From Panax quinquefolius (lineage: Eukaryota > Streptophyta > Magnoliopsida > Apiales > Araliaceae), in NCBI GenBank assembly GCA_020205615.1, contig CM035162.1, positions 41,592,464 to 41,656,463 of the forward strand: 64,000 nt of DNA, written 5' to 3'. A program made the position numbers and the translations under genes. This document shows positions 23,569 through 35,012 of the stretch, piece by piece. Within the stretch, counting starts at the first letter, position 1. Every line of letters starts with the position of its first letter. The notes under the pieces are model-generated. The model did not search any database. It was not told the origin of the DNA and was given only the letters and a program-made list of their open reading frames with translations.

Positions 23569-24493
23569 CACATTATATTTTGTCATCATGTCCTCCATAA
23601 TATCTATTGGTGTGTATATTTTCTTCAAATTTGTTAATTTATACATTATGCATTCACTAACCAACTCACTATTTTCCTGTATGTGGTCTGCTAGTAATAC
23701 ATTGACTGAACACGTGTGGATGTCATTGAATTCTCTCACCTTGAACATACTGGTTTTTTGAAACCACGATGCTCTCATCTTCCATCTGCAATTTTCATTA
23801 TCTATGCACACTAGCACAAAGTCTCTACAACCTGTTCGCTCAACTTTGTGTTATTTGTTTTTCCTAATTGAATGCAGCAGCATCATTGCTTGTGATATGA
23901 TTTTTTTTATTTTTGTAAATTTGATGTAATTTTACTTCACGATCATTCGGATCTGTTATTACATCATCGGATCGTTCTTCTGTGTATGATCTGTCATCTT
24001 GTCTGTCTTGTTGTTGTTCAATAACTTTCATAGCAAGCTGATCAGCATATTGCATTCCAATTTGGCAATCTTGTGTTGCTAGTGGAACTAGTGCTGAATT
24101 TTATTGTGTTGATCTGATTGGCGTTACATCATGAATTATAGTTTCTTCTACATTTATCAAGTTATGCAAGATTATTGTGCGTCCCCTTCTGTGTTCATTA
24201 TCTATAATCAGTGGAAACTTGCCTTGTTCATCAGATTTTCTACTGACTTCCATAAAGAATCTAAAGGTTGCTTCATCTGATATAATTATCGGTGGAATGT
24301 CGCTTCTAATATAAAATTTGATTGATAATGTTGTTGTGTTTGTGTCTAGGCGTAATGCACTACAAATCAAGTTTTGCATTTCTCTGAACAAACTAGTTGA
24401 TTGAACTAGTAGGCCGGTAACTTCAAATTTGTTGTATTGGTTACTGTCAGTCCACGTTCCGTTGAAATAAAGTACAACTGGAATCATCTCCAT
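23569..24493 (-). pseudogene. MULE (Mutator-like) transposase, N-terminal part, degenerate
   Basis: The probable start is the ATG at 24493 (MEMIPVVLYFNGTWTDSN), just after an acceptor-like TTCAGTTGTCAG. The first ~130 residues form the N-terminal domain common in plant MULE proteins (LYFNGTW, then FRFFMEVSRKSDE). An acidic linker follows (RSDDVITDPNDREV). The next block, VCIDNENCRWKMRASWF and FNDIHTC, is the C...C...HxC zinc-finger-like DNA-binding region. The reading ends KYNVSI at the insertion site of G and continues at 5000. A stop at about 24100, a frameshift before 23820 and two stops beyond G make it a pseudogene. The catalytic DDE domain is beyond element D, outside the window. Confidence 0.87.
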
Positions 24494-24529
24494 TGTCTGA
24501 CAACTGAATAAACATTGTAAAGTAACCAA

Positions 24530-26115
24530 ATAAATATTAGACAGTAACCAAACTACATAATCTTAGTAATCAGATCATAAACAACATTTTAACATGCATC
24601 TAACAATGAAAACAATCAGTATAATGATATTGTTACCAATAAAATTATAATAATTGTATGAAGGTAACTAATGTAGTTAATAAGTAACCATCTATATAAA
24701 ACACACTAATAGTATACATCAACCAAATCATCAATATACAGTAATTAAATCCATATTAGGCAGTAACCAACATATATCTACTTAGTAACCAGAACATAAA
24801 ACATATTTTTCATTGCATTTTACAGTAAAAAAACAACCAGTATAATGTGTTTGTTACCAACTAAAGACTAACAGTTGTATGAAGGTAACCAATGTAGTCA
24901 ATAAGTAACCATCAATATAAAATAATCCAGTATAAAACACACTAATATTATACAGTAATCATAACAACAATATACAGTAACCAAATTTAGATTAGACAGT
25001 AACCAACATTTATTTATTTAGTAACCATAACATAAACACATTTTTTATTGCATTTTACAGTAAAAAAACAACCAGTATAATGCGTTTGTTACCAACTAAA
25101 GACTAACAGTTGTATGAAGGTAACTAATGTAGTTAATAAGTAACCATGAATATAAAAAATATCAGTACAAGTGTACATTAATATTATTCAAGAACCAAAT
25201 AAAAATTATACAAGAACCAATTAAATAGTATCAAGAATCAATATATATAATCATATTAATGATTTGCATGAATGTAACCAATGTAGTCAATAAGTAACTA
25301 CCAATATAAAAATAATAATTATAAAACACAATAACATTATACATTAACCAAATAAACACTTTATAGTATCTAAATACATATTAGATAAAGAACTCAAGAT
25401 ATATACTTTTTAGTAGCGAATATAAAAAATATTTTTACATTCATATTACAACCAAAACAATCAGTAAAGATTTTGTTACAAATTAAAGACTAACAGATGT
25501 ATGAAGGTAACCAATGTAGTTAATCAGTAACCATCAATATAAAAAAAATAGTATAAAACACAGTAATATTATGCATTAAGAACTATGTAATATTACACAA
25601 AGAATCAAGTCAAAGATTATATACTAACCAAATCCAAATTAAACAGTAACCAACATATATTTACTTGGTAATCATAACATAAAACATATTTTCCATCCTT
25701 TTACAACAAAAACAATCAATATAAAAAACATCAATACGTTCTTAAAGATCCAACAGTTGCAGGAAGGTAACCAATGTATCTATTAAGTAACCATCAATAT
25801 AAAAAACATCAGTAGAATATACATTAAAAGTGTACAGCAACCAAATCAATAATAAACAGTAACTAATTTTTATGTACTTAGTAGCCAGAATATAAAATAT
25901 ATTTTAGTATATGCATTTTGCAATTAAAACCGTCAGTATGCTGACTTTGTGACCAATTAAAGTGCGAAAAACTTAAGAAAGGTAACCAATATATATGTAG
26001 TAACCACGGGGTAACTATATGCATATAAACTTTAAACTCAAATACCTCAGTATATAAATCTGTAACGAATCAATCAACAATCAGTACAGTACGTAAGTTT
26101 TTGGTTACTAATCTT
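24530..26115 (-). repeat. Diverged tandem repeats rich in GTAACC in the MULE leader
   Basis: A unit of about 215-260 bp recurs about seven times. It is marked by GAAGGTAACCAATGTAGT...AAGTAACCATCAATATAAA at 24660, 24881, 25116, 25270, 25503, 25763 and 25977 (spacings 221, 235, 154, 233, 260, 214). A second landmark, TTTGTTACCAACTAAAGAC, precedes several copies. The array ends at an acceptor-like CAG before the transposase ATG and starts, on the minus strand, after AAGATTA-GTAACC, so it may be a 5' leader intron of the MULE. Transposase-binding repeats are an alternative reading. Confidence 0.75.
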
Positions 26116-26938
26116 GAAGTTGTTGTTGATCTTTTTCGATATTCTTCGATCGCAGAGTTGCATCGCCGTCAGAGAATTCGTCTTCTCCGATATCGTTGCT
26201 CTATTTTTCCGATATCAAAGTTGCTTGTTTTCTTCATTAGCTTGAATTTAGGATCGATTAGTTGAAAATATAAAAGTCGGTAACTGACGTGTAGAGAGTT
26301 AATGCTCCATAATTTTAGTAACGTATTATTGTGTTGCATTATTTTTGTAATTATTTTGTGAATGTATTGTTTTTATAAATACTTTCTAATTATTGTATAT
26401 TAGTGTTAAAGAACCCTTTATTTAACTCACAAATATAGTGTTTATATCTCAAAGGCAATGAACCAATATTGGTGCGTTACATTTGGTGGTCCAAAAACTA
26501 CCAACATTACCGCCCCAAACATTGATAGTTAAACAAACTTAATGGACCGAATTACGATTAAATATAGTCAAATTATTTCAGATTTTTAAATGTCAAATTG
26601 TTAGAGTTCTTTTTAATAGAAACAGTGGCACACATAATATTTGTAATTATAAATAATATTTAAATAACAGTTATAAAAAATGTGTAAAAAATATTGGAGA
26701 GACTTTAAGAAGAAAGAAAAGAAGTTAAAAAAATGACACAACATTAAAAATTAGTTATTTTCGATGTTCTCTTTTAATAAAATAAATATATAAATAATTA
26801 ATTGATGTGTTTATTCACCATAAATTTTGGTATATTTTTTTCGCAATATAAATGTTTTCCGTTGTTGCTTGGGAGTTGGCAACAATTTTGATGAACTCAT
26901 TGTTGTATTCATATTTTCATAACAATTTTAACATTCAA
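26116..26938. other. Intergenic stretch, including probable MULE 5' end
   Basis: The part 26116-26230, read on the minus strand, is purine-rich, non-repetitive and looks like a transcript leader of the MULE. From 26230 to 26938 the sequence is AT-rich with no convincing frame. No MULE terminal inverted repeat or 9-bp target duplication could be fixed by eye, so the right border of the MULE is unplaced. Confidence 0.4.
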
Positions 26939-27020
26939 GTGGTCGTGCCGGAGTGGTTATCGGGCATGACTAGAAATCATGTGGGCTTGTCCCGCGCAGG
27001 TTCGAATCCTGCCGACCACG
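26939..27020 (+). tRNA. trnS-AGA: tRNA-Ser (anticodon AGA)
   Basis: An intact cloverleaf: acceptor stem GTGGTCG/CGACCAC with discriminator G at 27020; the internal A box-like GAGTGGTTATCGGGC; anticodon stem-loop ATGACTAGAAATCAT with anticodon AGA; the long variable arm expected for serine tRNAs (TGGGCTTGTCCCG); and the B box GGTTCGAATCC. CCA is not encoded, as usual in nuclear genes. A T run at 27022-27026 is the polymerase III terminator. It decodes UCU (and UCC/UCA by inosine) serine codons in the cytosol. Confidence 0.97.
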
Positions 27021-27174
27021 CTTTTTATTTATTTTTAAATTTTCTAATTTAGCATCTTTCGCAGAGTTACGGATTTTGGCAATGGATAAGGCTTTTGAGT
27101 TTTAAATCCCTCACTCTCTACTCCCACTTCTGCAGAGCTCTTTCCTCTTTCAGCCATTGCAGCAATCACCAAGC

Positions 27175-30100
27175 ATGGGGTCCACTGTTCTCCCTCAGGT
27201 TCTGTCTCTACCTATATATATATATATATATATATCATATTATTCCTGTGCATACATCTCAGTCTGAAATTGCCACAATTTTATGTTCATGTTTTTAATT
27301 ACAGACTCTGTGCACGATCTCCAGAAACCCTAGACGATGCCTGCTACAGAAGCTAGTGTTTTCAAGTTCTTCCGTATCTTGTTTCCCTTCCTCTTCTTCG
27401 AATTCTAGGGTTTTGCTAAGTTCTTCGTTCGCCTCTGCGAAATCGCGCAATAGGTCTTTCTTTGTCAGAGCAGAATCGGAAGCTATTGAGAGTGTTGAAG
27501 ATGTGGAGGCAGAGGAAGCTGTTGGTGAATCCGAGCCTGAAATCGAGGTTAAAGCCCCAAGGAAGCCTATAATTAAGCTCGGAGATATAATGGGGGTATA
27601 TTTTCTTCAATTATTCCTATTGTTTATGAAAAGAATATATTTTGATGTTTAATTGATGTATGTTGTTTAGGAAATGATTTGTTTTTTTTTGTTGCTAAAT
27701 TTGAAATGATTTGTTTAGTCATAGTTAAACAGTTGTTAGGATAATTACATAGTTATAATATTCCTCATGCTAGTAATGTTTAACATTTCATAAATGTTTC
27801 CGACAAGGGAATGGAGCAGTACTGGATTTTACTATTAGTTAAATTTGATATGAAGAATTTTGTTGCTGTTGTTTGATTAGATTTTGAACAAGAGAGCAAT
27901 TGAGGCTTCAGAGAGTGTAAGGCCTGTCCCAGACCTTAGGACGGGGGACATTGTGGAAATTAAATTGGTAATTTGTTTTTAACTTATCATGATTTAGTCA
28001 TTTCCTGTTTTTGGTGTGTGGAGTTTTGTGACTTTTTGTTTCGATTGTAGGAAGTTCCAGAGAATAGACGTAGGTTGTCTATCTACAAAGGGATTGTAAT
28101 CTCAAAACAAAATGCTGGTATTCACACAACAATCCGGATTCGGAGGATTATTGCAGGCGTTGGAGTTGAGATTGTGTTTCCTATGTAAGTCTTGAGTTTT
28201 TTGGTATTACTACTTAGTTAAATTTGGCATTTATTTCATACCGAGTTAGCTTGTGGTGCAATTGTTATGCTCTGATATTTTTTTTAGCATTCTTTAGCAA
28301 TGAATCCTAATTTTTTATTGTTATTTTCTTTCTTTAAACTTACTCATGACTTAAACATTGGCACAACATTAAGATAACCAGGCTTGGACATTGAAGCAAA
28401 TAATTGTACTTTATTATGAAAATTATGATGGTTGTTTTATAGTAAAAAAAATGAAAAATAGACATATACATAGAGGTATGCTTCTAAATGTTATGGCATC
28501 TATATGTGTTCTGTAAAAGAAAAGGGAGTTTTTAAAAAAATAAAAAAATTAGAGAAGAAACTAAATTAAACTTTTAGTGACTCAAACATTGAAATTCATA
28601 TACATAAGCAAACTATAAGCATATAAGTAGCATACTTGTTTCTTGGCCAAAAGATGGAACTTTTACCGGCGAGAGGTAAATAGGCAAAAATAATTTGAAA
28701 CCCTTAGGTTCATTCTTTTTCTCAAATTCACTTCCATCTTCGCACAATGAAGGAAGATGGGAATATTGAAGTTAAGAGTGGAGATCGTGGGGAAAATGAG
28801 AGATCCTGAGAGACAAGAGGGTAAAGACATTTGGAAAAAGGGTTTCAAGTAAAACAGTAAACCTCTTTGGGAAACTTTAATTGGAAGAGAATGTGCATAG
28901 CAAGTTTATAAATCAGTTGCTCTCAATTTTACTTGAACGGTTATTTTAAGTATTGAAAGAAAGAATAGGACCTATTTTTTCAGATGGCTAATGGCTTGAC
29001 CATGAGAGTTTCTACGGATGCAAATAGTATTTTCAATTTTGATTGATGGTTGGGCTCTTGAACTGCTTTCCATAAAAATGAATTAACATTGGTGTAAGAA
29101 GATCATTAATGTGCAGTGGAAGTATCAGAACAGCAGGAGAAATTGATAGGAAGTAAAACAGCAAACAACCAAGAGAAAAAAGTACTTTCCAACTAAGTGA
29201 TGGAAAAATCATAAATCTTCAGTTCCTTATTTATAATGTTTTTGAATGAGGATGTAATATAAATCCTCTAACTAAATCCAACAAAAGAAATCAGAGAGGA
29301 TAAGACCTGGACATCTTGCAAGGCTAAGCAAAGTGTAGAGAAATGACGTGAAGGAAGGAGTTGATAGATAATTGAAGAGTTTGGATGAAATGAAACTGTT
29401 CTCTCACACTCTCGCTCTTCCTTTTTTTCTCTCCACTCCATAATCTCCTATTTGCTCTTCCACAAACTTCACATTCTCATTTCTTACATTTTAAGTTTTT
29501 GACCAATTGTATAGAGAGAAACACGTAATTTTTTGTTCTACCACAAGGCTTCACCAAGTGACGGTTGATTCCCCCTACTACCGCTTTATTAGATAGATAG
29601 ACTATGAGTAGCAATTATTAGAAATTATTAGCAGTTGTATTACCAGATATTTTCTCCCTAATAGAATTTATGCAGTTCTTTCTCTAGTTCTCTCCGTGTT
29701 TTATTTATATTCATCAATGTGTCTGTATCTCTTCCTAAATCTTCTTCTTATTCTCTAAATCCTGTTCTTCTCCACTGCAGTAATTCAATTGAGATATAGA
29801 AAAATAGATCACAGTTTTAAATTTTGAAACATGTATATGTTACAGACCTAGACAAGATGTAGCCCTTAAAGTGAGAGAATTGAAAAGGAACAGCGAGTCA
29901 TCTGATGACAATGGTTATAGCACACCTGCTCTATTTTATTTCTCTAGTATTAAAAATTATGCCATATCCAGTAAGCTTATTGATCTACAGTGCGTCCAAC
30001 ATATAATTGTTGTGCTGTTTTCGTAAAATGAGACCCAAAAGATTGATGCACACTGCAAATATGCAGCCACATATGTCCAACCATCAATTGTTCCCTTGAT

Positions 30101-33100
30101 TAACTGAGCATATATGTTCTTCAAATTGAGGTTCTTGTTTCACTTCAGATATTTGATGTTTGGGTTATACTCCCACCATATTCAGCATATTAGATAAGTT
30201 GAATGGAGTTCAGGGTTTAGATGTTGGTGGTGAGAAAGGTATAATTTTTGGTTGCTGTCTGCATTAGTTGATAGAGATTATCAGAACTAATCAGATATGC
30301 AGAAAAAGAAAATATAAAAATATAAAAACACAGATAGTGATCACAGCTAAATTTAAATGAGAGAGGTAGAACTGAAAATAAATAGTGGACTTTAAGTTGT
30401 TGGTCTCCACTTACTAGGGAGAATGTCTGTTTTGCTTTTTTAATTAACTTTTAGAGCCAGACTGATTGGGGATTTACTGAGGGCTAGGCTGATCACAGGG
30501 CTAGCAAGTGACACCCCCAAATCTGATTACTCGATACCGCAAATTTGGTACTCACTATCTAACCACAACCATAATAACTAATTTATAATATAAATAAGTT
30601 GCATAAACATTACGTTAATTACATAATTTAGTCACACAAATCCAGGTCTTAATTACAATCACCATTATATAATCCTTACATCATTCCCAAAATATTATAT
30701 CATTTAAATTTATTAATACATCTTAATTTCTAATCTTCCTCGGTTGCTTTGCATTTTTCATTGTCTTTCGTTCTTGACCCCTCGTGTCCCTCTGTCTTGG
30801 CTGTAAATATGAGACTCACAATAGTCACAAGAGTGAACAACTAATTTACTCAGCAAGTATAAACAATTCAAAGTATCATAAAAATAGATATCATTGACGC
30901 AAATACTGATAATTTAGAAAGGAAAGTGTAACATTTGTCAATGGGGGAATCAACAAAGATATCTCCACAAGACTCAGAACTTGAAATCTCTAAACTTTAG
31001 AATCACAAAACTCATTACGTTATTAAGGGTAATTGAAAGTCAACTGATTGGTCATAGGGATTATGAATTATCTTAAATGTTTATCAGTCTTGGACTGGGA
31101 ACTCTCCAATAATGTTCAACAGTCACAAAGCCTGCGAACTCTCCACAGAGAATCATTAGGGGATCAACCAAACAATACTCCATATTTCACGTAGCATCAT
31201 CTCCACACTGTAATTTGACAGTGTATGTCGGTTACCTGACAACATCACAATATCCCCTATTTCTAGGGTTCTACTCGGTCATAACATCAGATTCCGAACC
31301 AAAATAATTTGAATTATATTATATTCATATATCTTCAAAGAATTATGAACAATTCCATAATTAGGGGTGTAAGCTGAGTCAAGTAGTTCGGTACTCGACT
31401 CGAGATCGGCTCGAAAATATGATTCAAAGCTCGAATTCGAAGTTAATCCGAGTCGAATCTAATCCATACTCGTTTTCTGTTTAATGATACACGAGTCGAA
31501 TTCGAGCATACCAGTGTTCGCTTATATTAGGCTTTGAGTATTTCATTTTTTCTTGAACCATACTCGATACATGTTCGATGGATCATATTTGAATATTGGT
31601 TTGATCCATGCTAGTAAGCTAAATATGTGATATTTGTATTAATATTTATAATTTATAAAGTGTAGTATGAAATTGTGTAAACTTGTACTTGAATAAGTCA
31701 ATTAATTGAATGTCAATTTATATTATATTCTTTATAATTTCAATACATAAATAAAAGTGAAAAAGTTTTATATATAAATATTAGTTAAGTAACCAATTTA
31801 GTATGTAGTGGTTTAGTTTTAAGTGAAATAATTCATATTCGAAACTCGATTTGAAGGCTCATGAGTAACTCGCTTTGTAAACGAGTCTCGACTCGTAGGT
31901 CCGAGTAATGATCCGAGTCGAATCTGGCGCAAAAATATAAATTCCTTGTCAAATCCGAGTCGAATTCGAGCTCAATTTTTCGAGTCAAGCCGAATCTGAG
32001 CATGAAGGTGTTCATTGAGATTCGACTCGTTTACGCCCCTATCCATAATTGATAGAATCATGTTAACTGAGTCTAGCCGAACAAATGACACAAACTCATC
32101 ATAAAACAGTTCAAGATACAACAAGAACTTTAAAGAACAAAATACAGTTCGATAAAGAACAAATTGTAAATGCACATAAATACGGGAACTTTCATGTTCA
32201 AAGCGTACTTTCTTCGTCTAAGTTATTCTCTGTTTCCAAATAATAACCTACACCATCCATAAGGATTTACTTTATCAATTCATCTAACATTTTTAATAGT
32301 TACCGTCAGTAACTATTCATAACCCCGTTTCGGTAATTTCATTTATCTTAAACTCATTCTCAGACATTCTGTTATGTCATTATTTTAATATAATTTTTCA
32401 TCTTCATAACGTTCATTTCTCACTCATACAACCTTATACATTCTGTTTTAACACAAATTAACCAGTAGAAATATATTACACATTTTTCGTTTTACGTTAA
32501 TGAATTTTTCATAAATTCGTAGGCTTTATTTTCTCCATTTTCTCCATTAACTCATCGTAACCATTTTATTGTTTTCCCTCCTTCTGACCCCACCTAAGTA
32601 ATTACATTTTAGATCATTTTTTATTTTTTCAGATTTTCCCCCAACATCTTTAATATTTATTTCAGACCAGTTTCTGTCCAAAATTGCAAAATTCATTAAA
32701 ATTCGAAATTATGTCCAAAAATCACGAATTTTGGACAATATTCTCTCTGCATCAAAATGTACTTCCACCCCAAATTTCATTCCAATCTGATCAAGTTATA
32801 TTAGTTTTAATTTTAAAATTCTTAATTTTGTTTTGGTCATGACTCTTTCATTACGAGTTCATTTTTGCTCATCTTTGGACAGGATCTACCTTAGGTCATT
32901 GAGTATTACACGCCAAAAGTCCAGAATTTTTCAAGCAAGTTAACAACCCAAAACAGTTCATACAAAAATTAGGTCAGGGGGTTAATCAGTCTGTCCTGTT
33001 TTGGTAGAATATTCACCATAAATAATTTAAGTCTCAAACCACCACTAAACTGTAGCTAACTTAGAGAGCTATCATCTACAACAAATCTCGTGCAAAAATT

Positions 33101-35012
33101 CGAAATACATTATAAGTTATGCATGTTACAATTTCAGTCTCAGATTTTGAGTTTTTGACATAATCTAGTTTAAGTTTCCTTCTTGGTTTTTCTTAGTTCC
33201 TTCAAAGTTTTTCCGTGATCTAAGGTATATACCACCAAGATCCAACGTGTTTAGGTTTAAACAAGCATAATATCTCCTAGGTTCCATGGATCTAACAAAA
33301 GAAAAAGAAATGGTTTTAAGATGAAATAGAGGTACAAAAGTGGGGTTTTTAGGTTTACCTCTCAGAGTGCTTGCTTTACTTTCTTCTTTTTCTTGATCTA
33401 GCTTCTTCTTGCTTCACACTTGGCTTGGATCTCTCCTCCTTCTCCTCCTTGTAGCTGCCGGCCTCCCCCTTTCAAGCTCTCTCTCTTTCTTTGTTTGTTA
33501 ATTGTCTTGGTGGAAGTAAGAAAGTAGATAGTATTGCTTCTTTCTTCTTCTTCTTGGTTCTTAGATTTTTTTTCCTCTTTTTTCTCCTCCAAGGCTACCA
33601 AGCTCTCCCTCTTTTCTCTCTCTCTATCTTACTTATGTTGGTAAAATGAAGCAATGAAAGAGAAGGCATGGTATTTATAGAGATAGTTTTGGCATTCTAT
33701 GTTTTTCCCTCAAGTTTTGGTCTTGCTAGTCAAACTCCTCATTTTTCTTATCTTCTAATACTTCCCCATGATTAATTAAGCTTAATGCACTATTACTTGC
33801 AAGTAATCCCATGTTTAGTAGCTAATAATACACTTAAGGCTCTCATTTTACAAATGTGGTGGCCAATAAAGCCACATCTCCTCACTCAACATTTTGACAA
33901 CTCAAAAGTGGGCCCTTTGACCTTGCTACCCCCCCCTTGCCGGATTTTGAAGGCTCTTTTCCCTTTTTTTTCATTTGCTATATATATACACATAGAATAC
34001 TTCAAGAAGTGGGCTTGGTTAGTAGCCCAAGTGGCCTCCCACTTTCAAGTGGGCCAAGGCTTCTCCATTACCTTATCCATTTCATATTTGATTTGATTTT
34101 TATTTGTCACTTGTAATCCCGCTTTAAATTTTTAGAGGTTTATGTGAATAGTGATTTCTTAGTTTTAACATACAATACATATATAATAACACAAACACCA
34201 TCATAACACCACATGTTTAATTATAATTTAACTTCATTAAAATTTACATTTTCAATTACCTTGTTTTCAAAATCTCCCGGATAGTACATAGGTCATTATG
34301 CTTCTCATTTTATGGGAGAAGTTTTTATTTTGATTTTTCCCCATCTAACACGAATGCTCAGCTTAGGTCTTCTTTTCTCTTCACTTCCCACAATAGATGT
34401 AAATCCTCGCTGCGTGCGTTTGTTTCATATTCTATGTGACTGACGCCTCCTCACGACATGTAATGAACTGCATGTTGCTTGCACTTTTGGAAATTCTGAA
34501 TTCTTTTGCTTTGAAGCCAGTATACCGACTGTACTTCAAGCCTTTAAATTTAGTTATTTATGGTTTGGTATTGTTCTTTTGCTATGAATTATGGAACTGC
34601 GATGGTATAAAAGGGAAACAAACAATGCACAACATGTTCTTACATATTTCTTTGATGTATCCTTGACCTTGGAGTAACAATTTGAGGCCGGAAACATCTG
34701 AACTTTAACAAGGCAGACAGAACTGATCCTCAGGGATCTAGATAAAGGCTACTTGAGTTTATAATTTGAACAGAATTATTATCCTTCTGGAAGTTTATGC
34801 AGTTAATATTTGACTTTTAAATTCATTATAAAGCATCCTGTTCAGAAAATTTCATATTAAGAAGAAGGGAACTAATTTGCGTTTCATGTTTATGTCATTA
34901 CAGATATTCACCCAATGTGAAAGAGATTAAAGTAGTCAAGCACAGGAAAGTCAGGAGGGCTAGGTTGTACTATTTGAGAGACAAGCTTCCTAGGCTCTCC
35001 ACTTTCAAGTGA
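27175..35012 (+). CDS. RPL19: Chloroplast 50S ribosomal protein L19 (nuclear gene, five exons)
   Basis: Exons: 27175-27198, 27305-27595, 27881-27967, 28051-28184 and 34904-35012. They sum to 645 nt (214 residues and a stop), all with GT...AG borders and matching phases. Exon 1 encodes only MGSTVLPQ. Residues 9 to about 60 are rich in serine and arginine ([28 protein letters not shown]) and form the chloroplast transit peptide. An acidic linker follows, then the L19 domain: [63 protein letters not shown] and the basic end [21 protein letters not shown]19 lies at the interface of the two plastid ribosomal subunits. No frame damage is seen despite a 6.7-kb intron 4. The start was chosen because VLPQ at the same splice point is how plant RPL19 proteins begin. 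Confidence 0.96.
27213..27235 (+). repeat. (TA)n microsatellite in RPL19 intron 1
   Basis: About 11 TA units lie 14 bp after the first splice donor. It is probably length-variable and usable as a marker. Confidence 0.9.
31362..32041. mobile_element. Non-autonomous hAT element (680 bp) with 8-bp target duplication
   Basis: TCCATAAT occurs at 31354-31361 and again at 32042-32049. Between them the element starts TAGGGGTGTAAGC and ends TTTACGCCCCTA, giving imperfect terminal inverted repeats. An 8-bp duplication and a TAGGG start are features of the hAT superfamily. The subterminal regions are full of GACTCG/CGAGTC motifs in both orientations, like transposase-binding repeats. No transposase is encoded, so it is a deletion derivative or MITE-like element. 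Confidence 0.88.
33672..33680 (-). promoter_or_regulatory. TATA box of the LTR-like block in RPL19 intron 4
   Basis: The minus strand reads CTATAAATACC. It points against RPL19 transcription, so any activity would give an antisense RNA over intron 4 and exon 4. Confidence 0.45.

Larger units (their letters stand above)
30509..34288 (-). mobile_element. Reversed LTR-like block in RPL19 intron 4
   Basis: The left end, TGACACCCCCAAATCTGATT, is the reverse complement of an LTR end of the type ...GATTTGGGGGTGTCA. The right end is CTCCCGGATAGTACA, so on the minus strand the block starts TGTACTATCCGGGAG and ends TGTCA. A TATA box on the minus strand (33672-33680) followed by a purine- and pyrimidine-rich leader fits an LTR promoter. 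No gag or pol frame is present, so it is probably a solo LTR of about 3.1 kb plus the hAT insert. The flanking pentamers (GCAAG, TAGGT) do not match, so one border may be eroded or misplaced. Confidence 0.6.
28185..34903 (+). other. RPL19 intron 4 (6719 bp), expanded by insertions
   Basis: The donor AT-GTAAGT and acceptor CATTACAG interrupt the codon between VFPI and YSPN in phase 2. The intron contains the LTR-like block at 30509-34288 and the hAT element at 31362-32041. The flanks (28185-30508 and 34289-34903) are AT-rich single-copy-looking sequence in which I see no gene. Intron 4 accounts for about 86% of the transcribed coding span. Confidence 0.93.

Noticed and set aside
26852..27052. 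A 66-codon open frame on the plus strand.
   Set aside because: It runs straight through the tRNA-Ser gene (26939-27020); it is a chance frame.
29840..29915. A possible extra RPL19 exon after TGTTACAG at about 29845.
   Set aside because: It contains a TAG soon after the acceptor-like site, has no ribosomal protein similarity, and the exon 4 to exon 5 join is already complete and in phase.
30504..34293. A 5-bp target duplication for the LTR-like block in RPL19 intron 4.
   Set aside because: The flanks GCAAG and TAGGT do not match, so I do not claim exact borders for that block.
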